This document shows positions 23,601-37,600 of a DNA stretch of 64,000 nt, piece after piece. The stretch is from assembly GCA_951799425.1 (NCBI GenBank), contig OX637407.1, forward strand, positions 27,215,691-27,279,690, written 5' to 3'. Source of the stretch: Ilex aquifolium. Taxonomy: Eukaryota; Streptophyta; Magnoliopsida; Aquifoliales; Aquifoliaceae. The first letter of the stretch is position 1, and the number at the start of each line of letters is the position of its first letter. A program made the translations under genes and the position numbers. Below the pieces are notes generated by a model. It saw nothing but the letters and a program-made list of their open reading frames with translations, ran no database searches and had not been told where the DNA came from.

Positions 23601-26600
23601 TCTTCCTGTAGGAATCAAGATCTGTCAAACCAATTTTTAATTTATTGAATGTGGACGTATTTTATCCTTGTGCATTTATTTTCTATTTGGAACCACCACT
23701 GGTGTAGTTGGTATTTGATATTTTCCTTAAGTAACCATTTGTGTTGGTGAAACTTCAAACTTAAATTTAAGGATTCTCTTTCTTTATGTGTTGGCATTGA
23801 TGAAGAATGTATCTTTTTTTTTTTTTTTAATTGTGGCTTGATTCACCTTTTACGATATCTATTTACAGGTTAATATTTACCTGGAAAACAGATAGTTTCA
23901 ATCACAAAATGAAAGACTTGATCAAAAAAAAAATCACAAAATGAAAGAGACACGCACTAGGGGTAGGCTTATGTAGATCGCATTGGAGAAACGTGATGAG
24001 GTGTTTCTACATGTTAAAGTTGGTTGACGATTATAATTAGAATTCATAAGAGTTCTTGAATTTCTTCTTAGCCTCAATCTTTAATCACACAACAGTTTAT
24101 TGACTATCTTTTGTGCTCCTTCCCATAAAAATTGAATGCAAAGTAGGAAATGAAAAAATAAATTTTGGAATGCTAGATTAGTTTTTTTTTTTTTCCCCAG
24201 GAGTTAGGTTTAGGGTTATTAAACATTATTGCATCATGTTTTGGAATAGGCAAATGAAAATGCAATTCGCCAGAGTATTACTGTTTGCTGGCAACTATGC
24301 ACAATGCATTACTTGCTCTGATTGGGCTCCAATGTAGTTCACTCTATACTTCACCAAATCTTAGCAATGTTTATCTCTAGAATTGCTGGTAAAAAAGGGA
24401 AATTTATTGATTATGAACGTTATCACGACTAAAGTTTTTGCTGATTCTGACGTCGCAGAAGGTTATTTGCAACAACTTCTTATATCAGCATTCTCTGCTT
24501 TTCAGATGGCTGAATACAGGATATCAATTTATGGAAGGAAACAGAGTGAATGGGATCAGTTGGCAAGTTGGGTCATTAACAATGCAATTCATAGTGAAAA
24601 TGCTGTTTGGTTTATCCAGGTAAAAGACAATTTTTTTTGGAAGATGTGCATCATATGTGGCTCACTGTCCATTCGCATTGTTCTGACACTTTACATGCTC
24701 TTTTGCTTCTGCTTCAACTTAGTTTCGACAGATTTATACATGCCTCGAATTTGAGAATTCAACAGAATGGTTCTGATACAATTTTACCTTCTCATTATAG
24801 TCATTTTTTTTTTCTGAATGACTTCATTTGAGTAGTGATTCAAATGGGAGTGGATGGACAACTCAGTGTTCCTTGTAACAAAGGTGACCTTGTGATGGGA
24901 ATAAGAACCTGAAGTCATTTTAGGCTTTGCATTGTATCTATACATGTACATTATTTTTTTCCTAGAATATGCTTTTCAGCTCTGCAAGTTTCATAAGTTT
25001 CAACGTATTTTGCTAGTTTCTGATTGTGACTTCATTTTGCAGCTACCACGGCTGTATAATGTGTACAAGAATATGGGCACTGTTACATCTTTTCAGAACA
25101 TCTTGGATAATGTGTTCATACCACTTTTTGAAGTCACAATCGATCCAAATACTCATCCTCAATTACATGTATTCCTAATGCAGGTTTGTTTACCTTTAAA
25201 AGCTTTGTCTTTGCATCTCATACAATGAGTGTGTTGATAATTATGGGAACTTTGGTGTATTTAGTTAGCAGACTGGCGTAAATTTGTGGTAGACAATATG
25301 TATCGTTACTTATCTTACGTATTCAGCGTTATCAATGGTCTGCATTTATCCTCGTTTTTTCCATCTTATAGCAATTTTATCTGGGACTGCTATTCAACTA
25401 ACCATTTGATAGGGACAGCATCAGGCTGTCTGTTCCCAGGTATAATCATAATTCTAACCTGTTTTTTGAAACTGAATTCAAATTAAGTACAATGAAGAAA
25501 TTGCATGTAAGGAAGAGTTAACTGAGTTGAAAAGCGTCTACAAACAAGGATAATTTAACAACTAAGCTATGCTGAAGATTTTAAGAATTTTAAAGCTAAC
25601 AGCGCATAACTTGAATTTAATATTGACAATGTCGCGTTCTGTTGTTTGATTGTTCTATTTCTTGCAACTCAAGAACGAGTTGTGAGAGTTTCTGAAACTT
25701 AAATTTTTGTTTTTGTACAAGGTACATTTGGGATGAAAGTTCTGCTGCATGGCTAATGTGCATGCCTTAGCCTTATCAGTGCCTTAGCTGGTACCTAATT
25801 ACTAGTCTGGATATTAAGGTTTTTCTATTAGATCTGGCATTTCTTGAGATCTATTTCTTGATGCTCAAGACTTTCTGAAACTGCTATTTAATATGAGAAA
25901 TTGTTAGCGACAATGTGACATGATTTTGCCTCATTAATGATTTCGGTCAACATTTTTCTTTTGACTGGTAATCTGTACATCGCATGGTATTGCTAATCAG
26001 TTTGTTTTATCAAGGCAGTTCTGTTCTCTTTTGTTTCAAGGCTAATTTAATGTGGATCCCCTGTCTAGTGTGAATAATGGTGGCATTTATTCGGGTGTAT
26101 TTTGAAATTGAATAGCAGGATAATGCACATAGAACTGTTGCTTAGATCATATTTCATTCTTCTCCATCTTTCACGAGGCTTCCTATCATTTAACTCACCA
26201 TGTCACCAGAGAACACATTATATAAGCCATCAATTACATACACAACAAAAAATGTTGCCCTTGGGTTTGCAGTCTACGTCTAGTGCCCAATGTGATTCAG
26301 CATTTTTCAATACAGGTTGTGGGTTTCGACCTCGTAGATGATGAAAGTAAACCAGAAAGGCGTCCTACCAAGCATATGCCCAAGCCAGCTGAATGGACAA
26401 ATGAGTTCAATCCTGCATACTCTTACTATGCTTATTACTGCTATGCAAACTTGTATACTCTCAATAAGGTTTGTAGGATACCGAAATCTCATTTTGTCAT
26501 TGTTATGAAAAATGTTAGTATATGCTGATGCACACTGTTAAGTGTATCCTAACAATTTACTGTTTAATTAGTGCCTAAAAATTATATGTTTCATGCCATG

Positions 26601-28933
26601 GTGGTATTCATTATTGCAGACCTGAAATGTCTAGGAATTCCAATTAATGACAACCTTAGCATGGTCAATTTATCTGAAGTGTCCTATCAAAAAAATATTT
26701 ATCTGAAGTGATGTTGATCAAATATTCAGCTTTACTTTGTGTCACTGCCTTGGGTAATTTTAAAGGCATGGTGCCTGGAGTTCTCCTTGGACATTTTCCC
26801 TTTATTTTAGGTCTGTTAAATTACTAGTGAGTTCTCTTTGGAACCATTTATATATTGCATTCCTGGTGCTCCAAAAAAATTTTAGTGTTTCCTCAATGGT
26901 AGCATGGTATGCCTGGTAGTGAAATCCTAAGGGTGAGATTCTATGGTGTCTGGAATATTTAATATTGTAATTCACATGAGTGAAAACTTGACTCTTTTCG
27001 CTGCAGGAAGGGATGTTTGGAATTATTTTCTTTTGTTTATATTATCCATATGTTGTCAAGAACAATATATCGAGAAACCTTAGCTATATGTTTCTATCTT
27101 ACGGAGCATTTGTACATAGGCTCCCAGCTTATTGGTAATGCATTGAGTGTTGTGATGCTGTCATTATGTTGCCATAATCTCTCTGTGTCCCACACATACA
27201 TACTCATACACCTACCCCTACCCATACCCATATACACTAGTACTAGATCCACCCTAAGGAGGGAGAGATCATCTGTTCTGATAGATCATGAAGAAGTCAG
27301 CTATTTCATATTTCTGGTTATATTTTTCTTTCAGCTTCGTGAATCAAAAGGCTTGCCAACAATTAGATTCCGGCCTCACTGTGGAGAGGTTATTGTAATT
27401 TTACCTTTTGGGTCTCAACTCTCAAATTAAATTTCCTGTGTTATTTCTATACCGTGCAAAACATTTACAATCTGTGCAGGTGGGTGATATTGATCATTTG
27501 GCTGCTGGGTTTCTTTTATGCCATAATATATCACATGGGATCAATCTGCGAAAGTCCCCCGTCTTGCAGTACTTGTACTACCTTTCTCAGGTTGGTGGCT
27601 AGACTAGGTTTGGCACCTATCAAGTACGCTTTTTTTTTCTTCTCATTATGATTGATACCTTTCCATTTATCTTCTGTTCAGATCGGACTGGCCATGTCTC
27701 CACTGAGTAATAACTCACTTTTCTTGGACTATCATCGCAACCCATTCCCGATGTTCTTCCAGCGTGGTTTAAATGTATCGCTTTCTACGGATGACCCTCT
27801 GCAAATTCATTTAACAAAGGAGCCTCTTGTGGAAGAATACAGCGTTGCAGCAAAGGTTTGTCCATTCCGTCTCTGCCAATGTTTACGCTCATGGTCATGG
27901 TTATGTTGCTTACAGAACCTTTATGTTCCAGTTATGGAAGCTCAGTTCCTGTGACCTTTGCGAGATAGCCAGGAATTCTGTCTATCAGTCTGGATTCTCA
28001 CATCAAGCCAAGGTGAGAAATATGAATAAACCGCAGTTTATTAGCATCTTTGGCATTCTAACTCTTGCTTTTTCACTTGCTGTAATTGGGTTAATTTCAG
28101 TGCTCTTAGTACATGATAGGTTTTCTTTTTGAGCAATGCTATAGGGACCTAATGATGTGGCTGCAATGCAACTATTGGATTAGTTGTGAGTTCCAATTCT
28201 AGATGGAGTCCACAACCAATCTAATGGTTGTACATCATTAGCCCCCTAAATAAGGTCCCCAAATTAGGTCCAGATAGCATTTTCCTTTCTTTTTACCTAT
28301 TTTTTGCTGTTAATTGAAATAAGTGCCAAGACGAGAACTGATTTTGAGTTTGAGTACCTGACCTTTTTGATTTGAGGTATACTTGAAACAAATAGATTTT
28401 ACTTCAGTTATTGAAGGGGTTTACTTACCCATGATTTTGATTCCCCAATCAAACTTTAGATTTGAATGAGATGCATGGATAACAATAAAGGGCCATAGAG
28501 CAGATTTGTTGGTTGACTTCACTTACTAAAATATCCTTTGGTATCACTGTTGCAGTTGCATTGGCTCGGCAGTAAATATTTCAAAAGGGGCCCTGAAGGA
28601 AACGATATTCACAAGACTAATGTACCCAGTATGAGGATTTCCTTCAGAGATGAGGTGAGTTCTTTAAGTTTATGCTTGTTCTCTTGTAGCCAGGTGGTTG
28701 GTGAATAACTCATCGAGTAGACAGTGAAGGGTTCAAGGATGAACACAATCCAAATGAGCCATCATCACCGGAAGGAAATTTTCTTAATTCATGGCAATCG
28801 AGTCTTAGTTAGCAATCGTACATTGGTGGCGTTTCTCTAGCCTGATAATTTTGAAGTTTTGCAGACATGGAAGGAGGAGATGCAGTATGTCTATTCAGGA
28901 AAAGCAAGAATTCCCGAGGAAGTAGACGTTTGA
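17623..28933 (+). CDS. FAC1: AMP deaminase (FAC1-type)
   Basis: Zinc enzyme converting AMP to IMP and ammonia in purine nucleotide metabolism. 19 exons: 17623-18118, 19569-19765, 20350-20563, 20873-21051, 21193-21244, 21377-21504, 21592-21771, 21904-21971, 22053-22195, 22495-22556, 24506-24619, 25043-25183, 26316-26468, 27335-27388, 27480-27590, 27682-27855, 27932-28012, 28556-28654, 28865-28933. All join in phase, giving 904 aa. Residues about 7-32 form one N-terminal membrane helix, as in plant AMPDs, followed by a low-complexity, acidic and Ser-rich region to about 300. The catalytic half holds the zinc motif THVH (H456, H458), RPHCGE (about H724 to E727), [20 protein letters not shown] and STDDP (D801/D802). 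The start fits a cytosolic tail followed by the helix. No break was found, so the gene should be functional. Confidence 0.95.
19005..19042. repeat. GAGAGAA tandem repeat in AMPD intron 1
   Basis: About five consecutive copies of a 7 bp GAGAGAA-type unit within intron 1. Confidence 0.85.
21972..22052 (+). other. In-frame, stop-free 81 nt intron of AMP deaminase
   Basis: The intron between exons 8 and 9 has GT-AG ends. Its length is a multiple of three and it contains no stop in the reading frame, so retention would insert 27 residues (starting CAQIMF) just before the [11 protein letters not shown] segment. Family members are continuous here (SLDLTG-YDLNV), so splicing is the expected default. 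Confidence 0.8.
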
Positions 28934-29368
28934 AGGGGATGGTACCATACAAATGAGCCCATTTTTATTTACAGTAATTTACGATACTTGTGAAATCCCG
29001 GTTTTAAATCTGGGGTTTCAATATTTGAGCACAGGTTAGACATGCCCTATTTGGTGGCCATTGACATGTCTGGGTAGCTTATTGGTAGAGGGTCAGAGCT
29101 TGTGCAGAACTCCAGCAGCCAAAAGGATGATTGATAACATCCTGCTAAAGTATGTGGTTCTATTTTGTTTTTTAATTTCCCCTCTTTATCTGGGTGGGTT
29201 GGAAATATGCGATTTTGTGAGGCCACTCTTGTTAACATTCATATGGTGGGCAATCAAATTTGATTGTATTCAGTGGTTCGATCTCACATTTTTTTTGGCA
29301 ACTATGGAAAGGAAGGGAAATTTCTAATTTCTTGTGCTCCCCTCTGTGTGTGTTGTTTACATATTTTT
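28934..29368. other. AMPD 3' flank
   Basis: Probably contains the AMP deaminase 3' UTR in its first few hundred bases. No further gene is seen. Confidence 0.5.
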
Positions 29369-29435
29369 CACCCGTCACCCGTCACCCGTTTAACCCGACA
29401 CGTAACCGTTTAACCCGACACGTTTGACACCCCTA
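29369..29435. mobile_element. One-ended hAT-like element fragment
   Basis: In reverse complement it begins TAGGGGTGTCAAACGTGTCG, a common plant hAT-MITE end, then repeats CGTGTCGGGTTAAACGG and GGGTGAC words. The opposite end was not found. Confidence 0.55.
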
Positions 29436-29514
29436 GGCGGGGGTACAATTCAAGCAATTTGTGCTTCCCTGACCTTCCCTCTGCCCCAAACCAAGCTAGT
29501 TGGATCTTTCATTA

Positions 29515-29605
29515 GTTCGATACGAGAACCGATGCATCTCAGTACGTTCCGAATCCGCGAAATTTGAGTGTGGATGCATGTTTTTTTGTTTGTAAAAAGA
29601 GAAGC
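29515..29605. repeat. Unclassified dispersed repeat, copy B
   Basis: Partner of 1240-1335 in the same orientation, sharing CGATGCATCT(C/T)AGTACGTT and GTGTGGATGCATGT. Confidence 0.6.
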
Positions 29606-31140
29606 TGGAACATGAGCTTCTCTTTATACGATCTCAACTTTAACCTGCTCTTGATCTTGATTTTGATATTGATTTTAGTTATTTGATTATTATTTGGTGG
29701 ATATAACAAATATATCTCATTTAATGGCTCTATATTGTTCCAATTTAATTTGATGATCCCGAAAGAACTTACATTTTTTTAGAAATATGGCATGCATGAC
29801 AAGTTTTTTTTTTTTGGTAGTAAGAAGCAATATATTACTAAGCAGTCAGTTGAGCAAATTGTGAATGCAAAAAGGAACAGTGTCTTTGTGCAGAGTTTAC
29901 ACAAGATGGTCCAATATATATTTACAGGTACATGATTTATCAGTGAGTGAGGTTGTTTTAACCCTATTCGCATTATCCTAAAGCTTTATGAGTTCTTTAA
30001 TTTTATTTTTGTTGGAAGACAAGAGGTCCTAAAAAAACATAGCAAAACGTTACAAAATCGAAGTTTATTGTGCGGGATGATTTTAGCACAATAAATGATA
30101 TGACAAATTTCTTCCCTGTTGAGCTCGAATCTGTCTAGAAAGTCACTTCAATGTGGGTTCTCTTGAATCTCCTACAGTGAACAGTTATGGAGTAGCAAGT
30201 AGGGCATTAAGGAAGAAAGGTGGTGAACAGTAATGAAACTTTCTGCAAACGATTAACTCATAGGTAAGTTCTCGAACGGAGTTATGTCATTCAAGAAAAA
30301 AGGGTTAGAAGAGTGTCGGAGTGTTTTTCGACGTGATTCTTCCGACGCTCAAGTCTATATTTGAGAAAAGGTTTGAAAACACTATTCTATTATTTGGGCA
30401 AGGGATTGTGTACCTGAACTTTGCATTTGAGGGTGTTATTTATACCTTTAGGAAGTGGATCAAGGCGGACAACTAGGTTCCCTTGGAGGGAAAACACTTG
30501 GTTGGTTCGTACAGAGAATAACATCTGGGGCGTAGACCTTGATCAAAGTGTCTGCTTCTCCTTGAACCAGAAGCTTCTGCACGTCTTCACTCAGGTCCCC
30601 GAATACTTAATGCACACTTCTCTGCTCCGCCGAGCAATGAATACACCCTTGCCTCTACACAATTATTTAATGTACCTTGGGGAAAAGGGCAAATGACTGA
30701 TAGTCAACTTCGTTCTAAGTCATGATGCTTAGAATTGCTTTATCTCAATTATGAGTATGCTTGCCTTAGTTTGTCTTTTCTTATTTTTTTTGAGATCAAC
30801 TCATCTCTTTGTTGGGACTGGCATCGGGGTGATTGTTCACCAAATGTCGACGTTCTCCATATGTGCCAAGGTGATGTGGACAGTGTCGGAGGGGGGCAAA
30901 GCACCCTGAGGTACCCCCTTATACCGAGGTAGACTAAATTTCGTCGAGATCAACCCAACAATCCAAGGACAATTGCCGAGGTGAGTCAATGACACCGAAG
31001 GCACGTGTCGCTTGTCCACTCAATTACGGAAACATACCATCATTTACAATTAAAATGGAAATCACAAACTAGAAACATTCATCGGCTATTGAGATTGTTC
31101 GAATCGGGGGTCAAGATCTCCCCGTATCTCGTTCTCTGCA
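29606..31140. other. Intergenic DNA, no gene seen
   Basis: No supportable exon. The part from about 30170 to 31140 is less AT-rich and resembles non-coding retroelement sequence, but no terminus or coding domain can be recognised. Confidence 0.4.
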
Positions 31141-32574
31141 GGTGAATCTCTACTTTAAAATTACATACATAATACATGTTTTACAAAAATCTTTGTACAT
31201 AAATCTTTGGCGAGGAGTTTTATTGAATGTTTATCTCTAATAACATCTACTCAATTGAGAATGTCATAAAAGCTCAACTATATGCACCAAATACTAAATT
31301 AAGATTACATGAAGAGATCAATCTATTATCAAAATAACCATTCCTATCCATAAAAACTACTGGTATACATGAGTAATCTTGAATTGTTCTATTGTCTCAT
31401 GTAACACTTTCTCATTATGGTAACTTCACACCTCTGTCTTGAAATTATTAAAGTTTAGATGGAAAAGTGCATTTGAGAGAGAAGAAGTATACTAGTGTTG
31501 TAACGTGCCAAAGTCATAGAAAAAATTTCAACCAAAATAAATATAAGGATAAGCCAAAAGTATTACAAATATGAATGCCTCACAAACTACGAAAATTAGA
31601 GTTAGTTTAGTCAAAATTATTCTTTAATTGTGACACGTTTACTTTAGAACTATAAAAAAAATTGAATAGAAAATTTTAATTGAAACAAAACTTAAAAATT
31701 TAATTGGTTGATTGGTTTACTATTAACTTCAAGACTATCAAAAAATTGGAATAAAAAAAATTTAATCGAAACACAACTTAAAATTTTAATTAGTTGATTG
31801 TTTTACTAGTTGCTTAAATCTATATCTATATTTATACCACTTATAAATATTCTAAGAAATTTTTTTGATTTTATATTTATTTTTTATTATAAAGTCAATG
31901 ATACTCAAATATTAGTTTCTTCTAATTTTTATTTTCTATACCTATTTAATTACTAAGTTCTTTTGAACTTTTTTATTAACAATATCTTATTTCTAAATTA
32001 TATATTATTTTCATTCAATTTTAATTTCCTACACCTAGTTGACTTCTAAGTTCTTTTAGACTTTTTTTTATTAATTATATTTGATTTTTAAATTTTTTTA
32101 GAATCATTTATTAGTAGTAGCATATGATTTTATATATTTATATGAAGAAATAAAATTCAACCTATATTCTATTATTCTACAGTCTAATATATGTTATAGT
32201 TAATTTATTGGTATACAACAATAACATATTATTACAATAGTATTGTAATTTAATCACTTATTTTTGACAAAAAAAATATAATAAATTTATAATTTAATTA
32301 GATGTACAAATATTTAATAATGACAATCTTACAATAAAGATTCATTATAAACAAAAAAAAAATATCTAAGGGGTCAATCAATAATTAAGTTTGACAAAAA
32401 TTAAAATAAAAAATTAATTAAAATTATATAATTTATTATTCAATTCAATTACACGTATAATTTAATTTTTTCATAAAAAAATATTATTTAAATATATTCA
32501 GCTGCTAGTGGTATATAACAGTAGGGATTTAAAACATAATTTATCAAAAATTGCTATGGATACAAATTATTGAT
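31141..32574. other. Extremely AT-rich spacer
   Basis: Long A/T runs and short TTAATT words with no exon or RNA gene. It ends at the left target duplication of the MITE. Confidence 0.6.
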
Positions 32575-33094
32575 GGGTTAATCTCACTTTGTATTCTGAA
32601 AGACATTTTAATTTTTAATTTATACCTTCAAATATTAAAAATTTTAATTTGTACATTTAATATTATGAATTGATAACAATATGGACTTTGTTCAAACTGT
32701 GGTTCAGTTTTTCATCTTAAATTGAAACACGTGAGTTGCAAGCGCTTTAGACATGAATTTGTGTATAAATTCACAGATTGTTGACTCCTCATTTGAGTTG
32801 CACATAATAGGATTAATTTTCTATCTGATTAATAAAACTCTATTTTCGATACACAAAAAATGGTGTCAAATTGATCACAGACGAAATTTTGCCGTGATGG
32901 ATGTACCTCATCCCTATGTCCAAAACACTTGTATGTCATGTACTTCAATTTATAACGAAAAATTAAGTGGGAGTTTGAGGCAGTTTCACATTTCAGCCAA
33001 TTTATAACTGTAAGGGAATAAACTAAAATTTTTAATATTTGAGGGTATAAATTAAAAATTAAAGCATTTTCGGGGTACAAAGTGAGATTAGCCC
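32575..33094. mobile_element. Mutator-type MITE with about 80 bp TIRs
   Basis: The left end starts GGGTTAATCTCACTTTGTA. The reverse complement of the right end starts GGGCTAATCTCACTTTGTA, and both continue through TTTTAATTTTTAATTTATACC(T/C)TCAAATATTAAAAATTTTA-type sequence. Flanking 9-mers are ATTATTGAT (32566-32574) and ATTATTTAT (33095-33103), 8 of 9 identical. Long TIRs, a 9 bp duplication and no transposase fit a non-autonomous MULE. Confidence 0.85.
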
Positions 33095-33115
33095 ATTATT
33101 TATTGGAGTTACCAC

Positions 33116-33122
33116 TATATAA
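33116..33122 (+). promoter_or_regulatory. Putative TATA box of the caprin-like gene
   Basis: TATATAA about 245 bp upstream of the ATG and 22 bp after the MITE end. It is followed by a CT-rich leader (33160-33270), typical of plant 5' UTRs. Confidence 0.5.
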
Positions 33123-33364
33123 TGCTCGTTAATAGAATCCGAAACCAATCCATTCACTGTACTCTTTCTCTCTCTCTCTCCCCCGAGTCCTCTCCAACTC
33201 ACTCTGCTCTGTCCCTCAAATCCCCTCTCGCCGCCTCCTCTTCTCCCTCTCTTTCTCTCTCTCCCCCAAACCCCACGCAAAACCCTCAAACCCCACTCTC
33301 AACAGCCGTCTAAGGCGGCGCAACCCCTCCCTCTTCCAATCAAACACGAACTCTATCACCCACA

Positions 33365-34627
33365 ATGGCGACCACTGCGGCCTCCGATGTCAGCGACGGA
33401 CCGGTCCTCTCTCTCATCAACAAGCGTATCCGTGCCCTCCGTAAGAAATACAACCGCATAATCCAGATGGAAGAGTCTATAGCCCAAGGCAAACCCATCA
33501 ACAAAGAGCAAGAAGAAACTCTCAAGTCCAAATCCTCCATCCTCCCCGCCATCGACGAGCTCGAGAAGCTTCGCCAACCGCTCTCCGTTGCTGTCGACGA
33601 AGAAATCAACCTCGCCATCCAACGCCACCCAGTCTCCGCCACCGAATCCGCTGAAACTAAAGATCCAGAAGAAAATAACAGGAACAAGGAGGTCGAAAGT
33701 CAAGATGATGGGGTGGTTAATGATCTGTTGAATTTGCTTTACTTTGGGAGTATGTTTGATGTGAAGTCGCAGAGCGATTTCACGGCAACGATGCTGACGA
33801 AGACTCACGAAAGAGGGTGTTGTTTGACCTATGATTATGTGACTGATGATGATTCGAATGATCTGCTTGGTGAGGGGGACTTGGATTTCATCTCGATGCT
33901 CGGTGGTCTTTTGATTTCGCGGCCGGTGGATTCGAGTTTATCTCACAAGAATGCTTTGCAAAGGTGTATCGAGCATGCAAAGCTTTGGCTTTTGAAGTCT
34001 GATCAGCCCATTGAAGCAAATTCAGCCATTACCTGTATGAATTAGTTCTTCCAATTTGTCAATTTGCAAATTTGGGGATTTCCTTATGTTCTTTAATTGA
34101 TGGTTTATTTTGTAGATTCTGGGTTGAGAGAGAAGCTGAATAAGATTATGGCTTCGGATTATTTCACGACAACACCGGAGATGAAGGCTCCAGTAGATGT
34201 GGCGGCTGCTGCTTCTGGAAATTATGGGTCTTTCCAGGTGCCGGTGCATGGGTCACTCAATGTGCCAGTCCAAGTGGAAGCTTCAGTTGAGCAGTATCTG
34301 CAAGAGGTAAAATCTAAATTATTTGTGATAAGTAGAGACTTGAAATCAGCTTGTTGTTAATTGTTTTTGGGACGGTGTTTGGGTTAGATTGATGTGTTTA
34401 TGCTGATACATGTTTGATTGTGCCTATGGGGAAGTGCCATATATATGATAATATGATCTTCATTTACTGGAAAGCATGCTACTTTGTTTGCGTCATTCTT
34501 ATGGTGATATCTGTTTGTGTCTGCCATTTTTGTTATGGTGGCCACCAAGGTGATATGATCATGATATTGTGTAGTATTGTTCCTAGAAAAATATTAAGGA
34601 CAATGTGTTTTTCTTGAGTTGGCAGTT

Positions 34628-34658
<31 letters not shown>

Positions 34659-37600
34659 GTAGCTTTGTTTCCCACTGAATTTCCCCGCTTGAAATTCTCT
34701 CTCATCAACTCGTCATGTCATGCAAGGCACATGTAAAAGCCTCTTAGTCAACACTCGTCGTAGGTGGAGTTTTGGTTTCACAATGGAACAAAAACTTCCC
34801 TGTAACGCCGTAGCCAGTTTGCTGTGGAAGCCTCAAAAACAGCGGCTACATGTTAAGACCTGGTAGAGGATATTGAAAGGCGGCAAAACAGAACGGTTTT
34901 CCCTGGCATTACTCTTCTATAATTTTCACAATGGAACAAAAACTTCCCTGTAACGCCGTAGCCAGTTTGCTGTGGAAGCCTCAAAAACAGCGGCTACATG
35001 TTAAGACCTGGTAGAGGATATTGAAAGGCGGCAAAACAGAACGGTTTTCCCTGGCATTACTCTTCTATAATTTGCATTAGTGCATGAATGATCAATAACT
35101 CGTTAGTTAGAAGATATGCCAGTACACAGAACAACAATTTAGGCGGCTTTACTATAATAACTATAAAGTTTGGATAGGGCTTGGTTTATGACGGAAATGT
35201 GCTTTCAATGGAATATAGGTTGAAATGAATTCGAACTGGATGGTAAAAGTTGAATTTATGGATCACTTCATATTCATGAAAGAATTCAAGCCTGAGGATA
35301 AAACTTGAATTTATGGAGCTCTTCACAGTCGTGGGAAAAAAATATAAGAATTGTAAATTGATTAAATACAAAATGTCAAAAACTTGGCAAAGGATATCTT
35401 TTGGCTTTATGTACATTCAGTTACCAATATATAGTATATTTAACTTATTATTGCTTTATACCCCAACTTCAAGCAGTTTATAATGCAGAAATCCTGTTTT
35501 ATCGTTCTGGTTAATCTGAAATCATTTATTTCCTTTATAGGTGGCCTAAGTCATTATGTTGTAATAATCACCTTTACAGCTTTACCCAAGCTCCATTTCG
35601 TCATATTGCCCTTTTAGTTGCCTCAGTTTGAATCAAATTGATTGTACATGGTATGGGGTTATGGAGATACAAACTGAAAGTTAGGGGTGGACTTCGCTTT
35701 TTTTCATCAAGTGGCTGCATTTGGAATTGAATTGACCTTGTAATAGTATTTAAATTTGTGGTCAGACAATTTGTATTGGAGCAAGCCTGTATAACACTAA
35801 TCTTTGAGACGAATTATATAGATATCTGTGACAGATCAACAAATTGTCGGATATGTACTGTTTGGTGTATTATTGGTCTATCATTTTCTCATGAGAATAC
35901 AAAGCAACACTAGGTAACATTTCTAGAATATAGAGACAGGTATCTCAGTTGCTGTTGTTGCACAGCTCTCTTTGTCTTGTCTTCAAATGTGGTCGCTCCC
36001 TTGGAAATTTGGGTCTCCATTCTCGTACAATGTGTTGAAATTAGGAACACAATATGTATAGATGATTAGTTCATTTTAATTCATGCAAATGGTTGGTGCA
36101 TCTTGTTAAAGTTGAAGTGGCATGATCTAAGTTATTTGAGTAGTAGTCATTTTGTTGGCAAAATGTATGATATCCATTTTTCTCGAAACCCATATAAGTT
36201 ATAACTTTCCCTCTTCATGACTTAAATTTTTGAGGGTTCTGTTGCATTTTCTGTCCAGTTATTGTGGAAGTCCCAAACTAAGAACCAAAGATATGGTTAT
36301 GATGTGTCGACATGACAAATTCTAAAAAGGTAGGACATGGACAGGGCTAGGTTTCTTAATTTCTTTCTTGTACTCAACTAGTACATATATACTCAACTCT
36401 ATTCAACAAAGCCTTGTGTGTACATATACAAATAGATATATGATATTGGATATTTAATCCTTAACGATAATTAGATCTTATATTTAGTACTATAACATGA
36501 ATTTGTAGATGAATCTTTAATGATAATAAGATCTTATATTTAGTACTATAACATCAGTTTGTTGACCAACAAACTTTTTTCTTCTATAATGACCCTTTAA
36601 AACATATATAACTATAATTTTTCATCTCAGTCTTCGAGGCCCTATTCTTTGGCAAAATAATTTTCTCTTCTGCTTTTTTCAATAAGTTGTTAATAAAATT
36701 ATAATATTAATAATGTTAAAAATCCAATATTTTTCCATGGTTTAAGATTGTTATACATCATAGTTCTAAGTTTTATGTGTTAACACTACTCAAGGGGTGT
36801 GTTTGGATCACCGGGTTGGATTGGATAGGTTTTCTTTTTTATATCCTACCCCATCCAACTCAGACCCACTCAGCCTATCCAACCCCTTGTTTGGTTAACA
36901 ATTTTGCAATTTTGCAATTTTGTGGGACCCATGGATTAGACCATTGCTTTTATATAATTTTACCAGTCTACCCATGAACATATTCAATCCAAGCCTATGT
37001 TTGTATTTCAAATAGTAACTAATCCCCACATCAAATTTTTACATAAAATACACATTAATGTATGCTATTATTGTAATATAGTCTCCAAATTGTTAATAAA
37101 AAAAATAAAATTCAATACTAAACCCAAGATTTTGACGAAACCCACCTCAAACAAGGGAATGTTCTTCCTCACTCTCTCTACCCCTCTCTGTCTCTGTCTC
37201 TCTTCATTCTTCAATTCTTCCCAAATTAATTACAACAAATATATATTTAGACACACTAAAATTGTAAAATAGATCGGGAAAAGAATATTCAAGGTTGGAT
37301 CGATGTATACATATATGTATATATAAATATATGTGATTATACACATACACACGTATATATACATTGATGTTGTTACATCCAACTAACATTTATCATAAGA
37401 AACAAAAACAAACAATCAATTTTGGTCTTGTATCACACAACACAAAAACAAAAAAATTTAATTCTACATCAAAACATTCACAAAGCAAGAGGCTGAAAGG
37501 TGAAAATTTGGTATTGCATAACATAGTACTAAAAAAAAAAAATATGTGTCAACTAATTTACAAAACAAGAGGCATTCAGCATTATAAGTAAAAAATTTAA

